The notes beneath the pieces are model-generated. The model was given only the letters and a program-made list of their open reading frames with translations, was not told the origin of the DNA and did not search any database. From Phocoenobacter uteri (GTDB lineage: Bacteria; Pseudomonadota; Gammaproteobacteria; Enterobacterales; Pasteurellaceae), in assembly GCF_900454895.1 (NCBI RefSeq), contig NZ_UGTA01000001.1, forward strand, positions 558,001-622,000: a stretch of 64,000 nt of DNA, read 5' to 3'. The position numbers and the translations under genes were made by a program. Numbering within the stretch: position 1 is the stretch's first letter; every line of letters starts with the position of its first letter. Positions 1-12,200 of the stretch are shown in pieces.

Positions 1-141
1 GATAGTGCTGGAGAGAATGAGCCAGTAACCGATGGTTGTTATGGTGTTTCTCCGAAACATAAACTAACGGAATGTTTACAACCAGATCGTCGAGTTATCG
101 TGAAGATAGAAGGCATTAGAAAATTAGCAGATAAAAAATAA
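1..141 (+). CDS. OmpA-family protein, C-terminal fragment (5' end outside window)
   Basis: The reading frame is open from the window edge to TAA at 139-141 and gives 46 residues. They contain a pattern typical of the end of OmpA-like peptidoglycan-binding domains: a Cys-containing stretch ending in ECLQPDRRVIVKIEG, where the DRRV pair follows the second cysteine as in Pasteurellaceae OmpA/P5 proteins. Such domains anchor outer-membrane proteins or lipoproteins to peptidoglycan. The N-terminus is missing, so barrel protein and lipoprotein cannot be told apart. Known type I secretion loci for giant adhesins (for example the Shewanella bpfA region) carry an OmpA-family gene, so this one may belong to the secretion locus of the adhesin that follows; that is inference. 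Confidence 0.75.
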   Translation, partial: DSAGENEPVTDGCYGVSPKHKLTECLQPDRRVIVKIEGIRKLADKK

Positions 142-177
142 TGATAGTAAAGCAATGACTTTACACAAGCTACAAGC

Positions 178-234
178 GTAATCTAGCTTTATCAATTTGA
201 GTGCTTTTAAAAGTGCTTATTTTCGCTAGATTAC
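178..234. repeat. 10-bp perfect inverted repeat before the adhesin gene
   Basis: GTAATCTAGC at 178-187 is the exact reverse complement of GCTAGATTAC at 225-234. The 37-bp spacer contains the direct repeat AGTGCTT twice, separated by 3 bp. It lies between the OmpA-family stop codon and the adhesin start at 267. It could be the OmpA-gene terminator (no long T-run follows), a cruciform or a regulator site. No strong sigma-70 promoter is evident around it. Confidence 0.5.
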
Positions 235-266
235 ATTATATTTAAAGATTTTATGGAACAAGAATC

Positions 267-3200
267 ATGAAAAATATCCAAGTAATATTACACGACAATA
301 AAGAAGTAACAGAAGTATATAATGTTGTTGATGGTCAACAACTTATTATTCAGAATACTCGTGGTGTTAACTATGAACTGTTTAACGCGTTAAATGGCTC
401 AGCTCCTCAAAATATTATTGCCAAAAGAGATGGGCAAGATTTATTTATTATATTAGATGAAAATGAAGGTTCGGGTAGCCCTGATGAAGTAACAGCGGAT
501 GTTGTGATTAAAGGCTACTATGGCGAAGATCGTGGTGAAGAAGGAAATACTGATGCAACCGGTATTTTAGTCGGTTTACACGAGAATGGAAAATATTACG
601 CGTACATCCCAGAAAGTGCTGAGAGTCAAGATGCCGTGAGTATTTTAGAAGACGGTATGGCAGAGCCTCAAGCAATTGGTGGTGAAGAGATCTCTTGTGG
701 TTTCTTTATTCCTTGGTGGGCTTTTGCAGGGCTTTTAGCATTAGCAATTGGCGGTGCGATTTATTATAACAGAGATAAAGATGATTCTGAGCCATCAACA
801 CCAGTATCAAAACCAACAGTGACGGTTGAAGATGCGAAAGTTGTTGAAGGTAATAAATTAGTTCATAAAGTTACATTGTCGAAAACAAGTACTGAATCTG
901 AACAGTATTCATTTAATTTGGAAGGCGGTACAGCGGTAGAAAATAAAGATTTTAAAAATCTACCAGAATTTACTAACGGTGTGACCTATGATCCTGACAC
1001 TGGCACAATTACTGTTCCACAAGGTGTGACGAGTTTTGAAGTAAGTTATCCAACAAAGGATGACCGAATTTATGAAAAATCAGAAACTACAAAATTAACC
1101 ATTGGTGGCGATACCGGAACAGGTACGATCACAGATGAAGACCAAAAAAATAATATTGATGATAATCCGAACAATCCAGATAATCCAAAAGATAAACAAG
1201 ACGGTGACAAACCTGTTGTAAGTATTACAGCAGAACCATCAGAGGCTGTTGAAGGCTCAGAAGATAAAATTATCTTTAAAGTGTCACAAAATAATGAAAG
1301 TAACTTTGATACAACAGTTACAGCGAAGCTTGTGTTAGGTGATATTGAAATTGAAGATATTCAGACAATCACATTTACAGATGGTAATGGGACGGTTAAG
1401 ACTATTAGCTTAGAAGATGCTATTGCTGGTATTCCTGTCACTATCCCTGCTGGTTCTAAAATATTACCAACTTTTGAAATTACGCCGAAAGATGACTCAA
1501 TTTACGAGAAATCAGAAAGTTTCAGTATGACATTATCTGATCCGAAAAATGCAAGTTTAGGTAAAGAAACTGATACAGCAACGATTAAAGACGAAGATCA
1601 AAAAGATAATACAGCTGATAATCCTAAGAACCAAGACGATCCTGCCGATAAACAGGATGGTGATAAGCCTGTTGTAAGCATTGCTGCAGATCCATCAGAA
1701 GCGGTTGAAGGCTCAGAAGATAAAATTATCTTTAAAGTGTCACAAAATAATGAAAGTACTGTTGATACAACAGTTACAGCGAAGCTTGTGTTAGGTGATA
1801 TTGAAGCTGATGATATTAAAACCATCACATTTACAGACGGTGATGGAACAATTAAAACCATTAGCGTTGAAGATGCTATTGCGGGTGTTCCTGTCACTAT
1901 TCCTGCTGGTTCTAAAACATCACCAACTTTTGAAATTACGCCGAAAGATGACTCAATTTACGAGAAATCTGAAAGTTTCAGTATGACATTGTCTGATCCG
2001 AAAAATGCAAGTTTAGGTAAAGAAACCGATACAGCAACGATTAAGGATGAAGATCAAAAAGATAATACAGCGGATAACCCAGAGAACACAGATGATTCAA
2101 CCGATCCAGTTGATGGTGATAAACCAGTAATTAGTCTTAAAGCAACAGATAAAACCGCTGTGGAAGGAAAAGCCGATGACACTATTAAATTTGAAGTGCA
2201 ATTAAAAGGCGATACGAAGTTTGAGACAAAAGCAACAGTTAAATTAGATTTAGGTGATCTGAAAGAAACTGATATTCAAACTATCAAGTTTGTAGATGGT
2301 AACGGTGATATCAAAGAAGTTAGTGTAAAAGATGCGATTAAAGGCATTGAAGTAACTATTCCAGCAGGTTCTAAAACTGTTCCAAGTTTTGAAATCACGC
2401 CAAAAGATGATGCAATTTACGAGAAATCAGAAAGTTTCACTATAACATTATCTGATCCAAAAAATGCAAGTTTAGGGAAGAAAGTAGATACAGCGACGAT
2501 TCAAGACGAAGATCAAAAGGACAACGTTGATGATAATCCTAAGAATCAAGAAGATCCAAAAGATCCGCTTGATGGAGATAAACCAAGTTTAACTGTTGGA
2601 GATGCAACGGCAATTGAAGGAAAACCTTTAGTTCATCATGTTAAAGTAAATGGTGATAGTGAAACAGATATTACTTATCCATTTAAGTTAAAAGATGGTT
2701 CTTCATTAGATGGGACGAATGGTAATGAACCAGCTAAAGTCGGCGAAGACTATACAAATAAACCAACATTCACAAATGGTGTGACATTAAATGCTGATGG
2801 CACTATTACTGTGCCTGCAGGCGTGAAAAGTTTTGATGTGACCTATCCAACAATTGATAATAATGAGAATGAGTCTCCAGAAACGACTACACTAACGATT
2901 GGGAATTCTTCAGGTATTGGTGAGATTGTCGATAATGATTCATTAACGGTAAATTTGGTTGCAACGGATAATATTGCAATTGAGGGTTCTAAAGAAGCTG
3001 ATCCATTAGTGGATAATAAATTGGTATTTAAAGTTGTTCAAACGAGAGAAAGTTCAAGTGATACAACTGCGAAAATCAAATTAGATTTAAGTGCTGTTGA
3101 AGATGTGGATATAAGTTCTATTGTTTACACCAATGCTGAAGGTGAGGAAACAATTTATACAGTACAGCAGTTAATTGACGGAGTCGATGTAACAATCCCT

Positions 3201-6200
3201 GCTAACTCTAATGCTGAACCGACGTTCACCCTTACGGCTAAAAATGACAAAATTTATGAGATTTCTGAAAAATTAACATTAAATATGGCTGATGTTAAGA
3301 ATGCAGAAACAGGTATAACACATGCTTCGGGTGTGATTAAAGATGAAGCAAATGAAAAAGGTGTACCTGAAGAGGGCGATAGACCAAAAGTTTCTATTGA
3401 ACCAACAGTACCTAAATCTATTGAAGGTAAAGATAAACCTCTAGAATTCACTGTCTGTCAAGACAGACCAAGTAATTTAGACACAACGGTTAAAGTTAAC
3501 TTAGGAAAAGACAGCACGATTAAGCCAACGGATATTAAGAAAGTAGAATATACCGATGAAAATGGTAAAGATGTTGTGTTGGAAGATGCAGAGAAAATCA
3601 AAGAATTTTTAGAGAATGGCGTAACAGTTAAAATTCCTAAAGGTCAAACAGAAGCTCCAGCGATTAAATTAACGCCAGCAGATGATGAGATTTATGAAAA
3701 ATCAGAAGATGTCGTACTTGAAATTTCAGCCCCTAAAAATGTAGATTTAGGCGACGATAAAGCGAAAGGCGTGATCAAGGATCAGGCTGATAGTGATGGT
3801 ATGCTTGAAGAAGGTGATAAACCAACAGTTTCTATTGAAGCCACAGTTAAAGAATCGATTGAAGGTGATAATACCGCATTAGAATATGTGGTTAGTCAAG
3901 ATAAAGAGAGTAATTTTGATACGACTGTTGAGGTTAATTTAGGAAAAACAAGTGAGATTAAACCAGAAGATATTGCAAAAGTAGAATATACGAATGCAGA
4001 TGGTAAAAAAGTTGTTTTAGATACGGCGGATAAGATTAAAGCCTTCTTCAAAGATGGTGCAGAAATTAAAATCCCAGCTGGCTCTAAAGAAGCTCCAGCA
4101 ATCAAATTAACGCCTGATAACGATGATGTTTACGAGAAATCAGAAAAAGCTGTGCTTAAAATTTCTAATCCTAAAAATGCAAATTTAGGTGATGATACTG
4201 CACAAGGTGTGATCAAAGATGAAGCAAATACTCAAGGTATTGCAGAAGAAGGCGATAAACCAACGCTTCGTCTTGTTGCAACTGATGATATCGCGGTAGA
4301 AGGAAAAGCGGATGATACGATCAAATTTGAAGTTCAGTTAGAGGGTAAAACAGACCTTGAAGCAACTGCAACAGTAAAATTGAATTTAGATCAAATCAAG
4401 GCTAAAGATATTGAAACGATCTTGTTTACAGATGGTGATGGTAAAACGAAAGAAGTAACCGTTGATGAAGCAATTGAGGGGATTTCTGTCACAATTCCAG
4501 CTGGCTCTAAAACTGTACCAAGTTTTGTGATTACACCAAATGATGATGCAATTTATGAAAAATCAGAAGAATTTGGTATGACATTATCAGATGTTAACAA
4601 TGCAAATCTTGCTCAAGATAAAGATTCTGCAACGATCAAAGATGAAGATCAAAAAGATAATAATGGAGATAATCCAAAGAATCCAGAAGACTCTACTGAT
4701 CCATTAGATGGCGATAAACCGACCTTAACTGTTGGTGATGCGGAAGCAGAAGAAGGTGATAATTTAGTTCATACTGTGACAGTAAATGGTGACAGTGAAA
4801 CGGATATTACTTATCCATTTAAGTTAGCAGATGGTTCAGCGAAAGAGGGAAAAGATTATGAAAATAAACCTACCTTCTCTGACGGAGTGAAATTAAATGC
4901 CGATGGCACGATTACCGTACCTGCTGGTGTGAAAGAGTTTACTGTTACTTATCCAACGGTGGAGGATAAAGAGAATGAACCTGATCAAACAACAAAATTA
5001 ACTATTGGTGGTTCAGAAGGAACAGGTAATATCATTGATGATGATGCCTTGAAAATAAACCTAAAAGCAACAGATCCAAAAGCAATTGAAGGTTCTACAA
5101 GCAAAGATCCAGCGGCAGATAACAAATTGGTATTTGAAGTTAGTCAAACAACGACAAGTTCAACGGATACAACAGCAAAAATCAAATTAAATTTAGGTAC
5201 TGTAGAGAAAGATGATATTGCATCGATCACTTATACAGATACTGCTGGGAAAACCACAATTTATACTGTTGATCAATTAGTGAATGGTGTTGAAGTAACG
5301 ATTCCAGCAGGATCAGATAAGAAACCAACGTTTACATTTGTTGCAGAAAATGACACCGCTTATGAGGTTTCAGAAAAATTAACGTTGAATATGTCTGAGG
5401 TTGTTAATGCTAAAGTTGGTATTGATGAAGCTGTTGGTGTGATCGAAGATGAGTCAAATACAGCTGGTGTGCCAAAACAAGGTGACAAACCAACTGTTTC
5501 TATTAAGGCCATAGTTCCAGAAGCAACGGAAGGTAAAGATACACCATTAGAATATATTATCAGCCAAGATAATCTGAGCGAAACAGATACAACAGTAAAT
5601 GTGAAGTTAGCTTCAAACAGTATTGCTAAGCCAGAAGATATTAAGCAAGTAGAATATACGAATGCGAATGGCGATAAAGTTGTATTGACAGAGCCTGAGC
5701 AAATTAAAAACTTCTTAGTAAAAGGAGCGGAAATTAAGATTCCTGCGGGAAGTAAAGAAGCTCCAGCGATCAAGTTAACGCCTAAGAACGATGATATCTA
5801 TGAGAAATCAGAAGATGCAGTACTTAAAATTTCAGATCCTGAAGGTGCAGACTTAGGTACAGCAACCGCAACCGGTGCAATTAAAGATGAAGCAAATGAT
5901 AAAGGTGTAGAGACAGAGGGTGATAAACCAACAGTATCTATTAAACCGACAGTTGCTGAATCTATTGAAGGTACAGATAAAGCCTTAGAGTATGTTATTA
6001 GTCAAGATAAACTAAGCAATAGTGAAACAACGGTTAAAGTGAAGCTTGATGATGCGAGTACCATTAAACCAAAAGACATTGCGAAAGTAGAATATACTAA
6101 TGAGAATGGTGAAGAAGTAACCTTAACTAAAGAAGCTGCTATTAAAGAGTTCTTAGAAAATGGGGTGGAAATTAAAATTCCAGCAGGAGAGCAAGTAGCT

Positions 6201-9200
6201 CCAGCGGTTAAATTAACACCTAAAAATGATAAAGTTTATGAGAAATCAGAAGATGCTGTACTTAGCATTTCTGAACCTCAAGGGGCGGACTTAGGTACAC
6301 CGACAGCAAAAGGTGTGATCAAAGATGAGCCGAATAAAGAGGGTACGCCAGAAGAAGGTGATAGACCGACAGTTTCTATTGAAGCAACGGTTGCTAAATC
6401 TATTGAAGGTAAGGATACAGCATTAGAATATGTTATTAGCCAAGATAGACTAAGCAATGATGATACTACTGTTAAAGTAAATTTAGGAAAAGCTAGCACA
6501 ATTGAACCAGAAGATCTTGCAAAAGTAGAATATACCGATGCGGCTGGTAAAAATGTGGTGTTAACTGAGCTTAAAGAGATCAAAAATTTCTTGGATAATG
6601 GTACAACAGTTAAGATTAAAGCTGGAGAAACAGATGCTCCAACAATTAAATTAACACCGAAAAATGATGAGATCTATGAGAAGTCAGAAGACGCGATCCT
6701 TGATATTTCTGAGCCTCAAGGTGCAGATTTAGGCACACCAACAGCAACAGGTGTGATTGAAGATGAACCAAATAAAAAAGGTGAAAAAGAAGAGGGCGAT
6801 AAACCAACCGTTTCTATTAAAGCAACAGTTGCTAAATCTGTTGAAGGTGATGATACAGCTTTACAATATGAGATTACTCAAGATAAGTTAAGTGAACTGG
6901 ATAGCACGGTAACTGTTCGATTAGGTAAAGACAGCACGATTGTTCCGAAAGATATTGCAAAAATTGAATATACGGATGTAAACGATCAAGCTGTAGTGTT
7001 AGACGATCCAGCTGAGATCAAAAACTTCTTAGAAAATGGTGCAGAAATTAAAATCCCAGCAGGCTCTAAAAAAGCACCTGTGATTAAATTAACACCAGAA
7101 GATGATAACACTTATGAGCAATCAGAAGATGTTGTACTTGAGATTATTGATCCTAAGGAGGCTAACTTAGGCATTGAAACAGCAAAAGGTGTGATTGATG
7201 ATGAAACTAACAAAGACGGTGTTCTAAAAGAAGGTGATAAACCAGTCTTAAACCTTGTTGCAACTGATGGTGTTGCAATTGAGGGAGGAAAATCTGGAGA
7301 TTTAGCAACAGATAATCAATTAGTCTTTACTGTGAATCAAGTTGGTGATAGTGCGAAAGATACTACAGCGAAAGTGAAACTTGATTTGGGTGACGTTGAA
7401 GAATCGGATATTAAATCGATCACTTACACTAATGCTAAAGGTGAAGACAAAACTGTGACGGTTGAAGATCTGAAACAGGGTATTGACGTTGAAGTTCCAG
7501 CAGGAACGCCAGTGGATAAAATGCCTAAATTCACCATCGTTGCAGATCAAGATAAAGTTTATGAAGTTAAAGAAACTTTAACAATGAACTTGGATGACGT
7601 TGAAAATGCAACTAAAGGCACTGATACGGCAGAAGGTGTTATCAAAGATGACGATAATGCGACAACGACAGATAAAGACGATGCAGATAAACCAGTCGTA
7701 AATCTTGTTGTTGAAGATGGCGTTGCGATTGAAGGTGGTTCAGATGGTGATGCAACAACAGATAACAAACTAGTATTTAAAGTTAAGCAAGTTGGTGATA
7801 GTGAGAAAAATACCACAGCAAAAGTGAAACTTGATTTAGATGAAATCAAAGACGGTGATATTGAATCAATCACTTATACTAAAGCTAACGGTGATAATGA
7901 AACTATTACAGTTGCACAGTTAAAAGCTGGCGTTACTGTTGAAATCCCAGCGGGGACAACAGAAGCTAATATGCCTAAATTTACTATCGTTGCGAAGCAA
8001 GATTCAATCTATGAGAAATCAGAAACACTTAATATGAATTTAAGTGAGGTTGAAAATGCAACGAAAGGCACTGATACTGTAAAAGGTGTTATCAAAGATG
8101 AGCCGAATGCACAAGGCGAAGCTGAAGAAGGCGATAAGCCAGTTGTAAATATTGTTGCGACAGATCCTACTGCGATTGAAGGTGGTCAAGATGGTAATGT
8201 GACCACTGATAACAAACTTGAATTTAAAGTAGAGCAAGTTGGTGAAAGTGAAAAAGATACAACCGCGAAAGTAACACTGAATTTAGGTGATGTTGAAACA
8301 GCAGATCTTGAAGAAAATGTGACTTATACGGATGCTAAAGGTAACACTCAAACGGTGACTGTTGAAGAGCTTAAAGCAGGTTTTGATGTTGAAATTCCAG
8401 CAGGCACAACAGCAGAAAAAATGCCTAAATTCACTTTTGTTGCAAAACAAGACGATGTTTATGAGAAATCAGAAACATTAACAATGAATTTAAGCGATGT
8501 TGAAAATGCAACACCTAAGAAAGTGACGGCAGAAGGGACTATCAAAGATGATGATAATTCTAGTACACCGGAAGAAAATGATGCTGATAAACCAACGCTT
8601 TCTATCAATGATGTTACTGTTGCAGAAACAGATGAAGATCAAACTGTTCAATTTACTGTAACGCAGTCAAAAGCAAGTGAATTTGATACAACAGTTGATG
8701 TAGCTATTGAAAATGTGAATGCTGATACTGGTGATGTGACCACTGAAATAAGACAAGTCACAATTCCAAAAGGTCAAACTACTGCGACTATTGATGTAAC
8801 GGTGAAAGGTGATGATAACTGGGAGCCAACAGAAACTTATAAAGTGAAATTGTCTAATCCTGTTAATGCAACTATTGCTGATGGAGAAGGGCTTGGAACG
8901 ATCACAAATGATGATATTAAAGCTAATAATGATGCAGGAACAGCTGTTGAAGCAGGTGGGTTAAATAATAACGTAGCCGGTAAAGATGCAACAGGTAATG
9001 TTCTCAATGGCGGTGGTCAAGATGTAGCAGATGATCCAACAAGTGCACATGCAACAGTAACTGGTATTCGCTTAGGTAGTGATGAAGGTAAAGGTGATGC
9101 GGGTACTGTTGGTCAGGCATTAAAAGGTAAATATGGTACATTAACTCTTAATACCGATGGCTCATACACCTATAAAGTTGACGAAACAAACGCAGATGTT

Positions 9201-12200
9201 CAGAAATTGAATGATGGTGAAACATTAAACGAAAGCTTTAATTACACAATGAGTGACGGTACATTATCTGATGATGCAGTATTATCAATCACTATTGATG
9301 GTAAAAATGATGCACCAAATATACTTGAAATCACATCAACACGTGTATCAGAAGAAGGATTGAACGGTGGTATTGCTGATAAATTAAGTTACAATCAGGA
9401 AGATGCTGTTGTAGCTAAATCAATCAATGATTACGTAACTGCTCACGTTGTAACAGAAGCTAAAGAAGCCACTGATGCAGCTTCAGAAGCAGCTAAATAC
9501 AATAAGTTAGCAAGGGAAAATCCAAAAAATACAGAGTATGCTAAAGAAGCAGAGAAATTTGCACTTTTAGCTCAAGAAAAAGCAGAAGCGTTATCAAAAG
9601 CAAAAGAGGCTGTATTGCCAGAAGCGAAAGCTCAAGCACCGCAGAATAGCTTTGACCAAACGGATGAAAAAGTGTCAACAGGAACAATTACGTTTACTGA
9701 TGTTGATAACTTAACGAAGGAAAGCTTTAAAATTGTGCCAAAAAATGTAGATCTAACGGTACAAGGGCAACAGGTTCAATGGAGCTGGGATGAAGCAACA
9801 AGCACTTTACAAGGTAAGGTAACTCTTGCTGGAAGCACGCAACCAATTGATGTATTAAAAGTTGAAGTGGGTGATATTAAAGATGCGGATGCAACAGGCA
9901 AATTCACAGCTGACTATAAAGTAACCTTACAGCATGCAGTCGATCATGAACATAATTTAGGTAAAAATGGTGATCTTTCTGATGAACAGAATGATGAAGA
10001 TCTACTTACCTTAAATTTCCAAACAGTGGTTAATGATGGCAAAGCAGATTCATTGGCAAGTAATTTAACTGTGATCATCGAAGATGATCGTCCATTAGTG
10101 GCAGAAGGTAAAGAAATAATCTTACTTGAACCATTAACAGCAAATATTCAGCTTGTATTGGATACATCTGGAAGTATGGCTTGGGGAGCAGGTAAAACGG
10201 CTGGTGAAGTAACTGGCGATTTTGCGATGTTTGATGTGACTGGTAAAGTAATAGAATTGCCAGAAGATAAAAATGCTGATATTTATACTAAAGGGGTTTA
10301 TCTTCGTAATGCTAAGGGAGAGGCTGATTTTTCCATAACCGATCCAAGTGGTAATTTGATTACACATTATCAGAATAAATTAGTAAAACTTACCTATGAT
10401 GAAGATAAAGTGGGGGATGTTGCGACTTATAATCGTGATTTAAGTCGTTTAGAAGTTATGCAAAATGCGATTTTAGATATGCTAGAAGCTTATGAGAATG
10501 TAGGAAGTACTTATACCTCTCGATTCCAATTAGTTGATTTTGATCGTAATGGAAAAGAGGTCAATGGTAGTAAATGGGTAACAGCTGAACAAGTACGTGA
10601 AGTACTTTATAAGTTAAAAGCTGATGGTGGTACTAACTACGATGATGCACTTATTACAGCAATGGAAGTTTATGATAACGAAGGTCGTATTCCAAATGCG
10701 GATATGAATCGTACTTATTTTATGACAGATGGAACGCCAACATATGGTATGACAAATACTCCCAAAAATCTTTCTTATTATACACAGCAGAATGGATATA
10801 CTTATCGCCATACAGGAGTAGATGCAACTTATCCTACAACAGAAAGTTTAGGAGGTAGTACATTAACCGGAAGCGGTTATCAAACGTCATTAAATTATTT
10901 TAAAGATATGGGAATTCAAGCAGGTGAAGAAGCAACTTGGATTAAGTTCTTAACAGATAATAAGATTGAAGCATTTGCTTATGCTATGGGTAATGTCCCA
11001 GTTAAATTCTTACATGCGATTTCACATGATGGTGCTTCTGGTGATGTCGATCCTAATGGTGCAGGCAAGAAAGATGGTATTCACGCTGACTTTAAAGATT
11101 TATCAAAACAATTAGTTGAATCTATTGAAGCACCAGAATCAAAAGATCGTGATCTCTTAACAGGTGGTAACCTCGCCTTTGATGGTGGTCTAGGGGCTGA
11201 TGAAGGAGGATTTGCTTCAATTACTGTGGGTGGCGTAACTTATACCTTCAATGAAAAAACTAATACAGTTACAGCAAGTGATGGTTCAAAGGTGGTAGTA
11301 AGCTCCAAACCAAGAGAAAATGATCAAAATACTTATGATCAAAATATACATTTACTAACAGTGAAGTCTAAAACAACAGGCGGTATATTTAGCGTGCATC
11401 TTAGTGATGGTACTAAACAGGTAACAGCTGAGGATGGAACAGTTTCGGATGTTTTATATACTAAAGGACAATATAGTTATCAAACTGTTGGAACAGTAAG
11501 AGGATATAAAGAACCTATTTACTTTAACGTACGCGATAACGATGGCGATATTGTTGCGGCAGAACAGTTACTAGATATTTATCGTTTAAATGCAAGAGAA
11601 GACTATATCTTAACGTCACAAGATATTAACAGTATTGAAATTGACATTGATACGTTAATGGCAAATGACACGATTCGTTCAACGACACATTTTGATCAAG
11701 CTGAAAGTCCTAAAAAGGGATTGAGTTTCTTGACAGGACATATTGGAATTGGGCTTGATGGTAAAGACAATGTGATGGTTGATACCGATAAAGTGCATAT
11801 TGAAGTTAAGATGGATGATAAGTCTGATATAGGTACCTTTAACTATGGTATCACTGATGGTAAAGCAACCGATGTGGCTGTTGTAAGTGTACATCACAAA
11901 GTGGATGTTTCAAGTAAAGGTTCTAATGGTATCAAAGGGACCAAAGGCGATAACGTAATGATCGGTAACGATGAAGATGAATACTTCTCAGCTTATTCAG
12001 GTAATGACGTTATCCAAGGTGGTGGTGGTTCTGACCGACTTTATGGTGGTAGCGGTGATGATATCTTAATCTTTGATTTGGATGATGCTCGTCTTAAAGG
12101 TGGTTCAGGAACAGATACGATCAGATTGGATCGCCATGAAGAAAGATTAGATATCTCGAACTTCTTACTTTCTAAAGATGCTGAGGATCTAAATGGTATC

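Larger units (their letters stand above)
810..8925 (+). repeat. array of about 19 Calx-beta-like coding modules
   Basis: Module starts (GDKP/ADKP-type linkers or equivalents) lie near 810, 1202, 1660, 2114, 2574, 2939, 3374, 3813, 4251, 4710, 5046, 5481, 5920, 6358, 6797, 7233, 7682, 8130 and 8584. The usual period is 438-460 bp. The modules beginning at 2574 and 4710 are shorter (365 and 336 bp) and start LTVGDA. Modules at 1202 and 1660 are almost identical in DNA sequence over long stretches. Each module carries a conserved Asp-x-x-Tyr-Glu-Lys-Ser-Glu core, probably a calcium-linked strand-turn of this fold. Confidence 0.85.

Noticed and set aside
5360..5773. 137-codon open frame on the minus strand inside the adhesin gene
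   Set aside because: It mirrors the adhesin repeats; similar antisense frames appear in other modules because of the biased codon use of the Asp/Lys/Thr-rich plus strand.
810..8925. CRISPR or satellite interpretation of the 440-460-bp repeats
   Set aside because: They are in one open frame and encode a well-known Ig-like module type.
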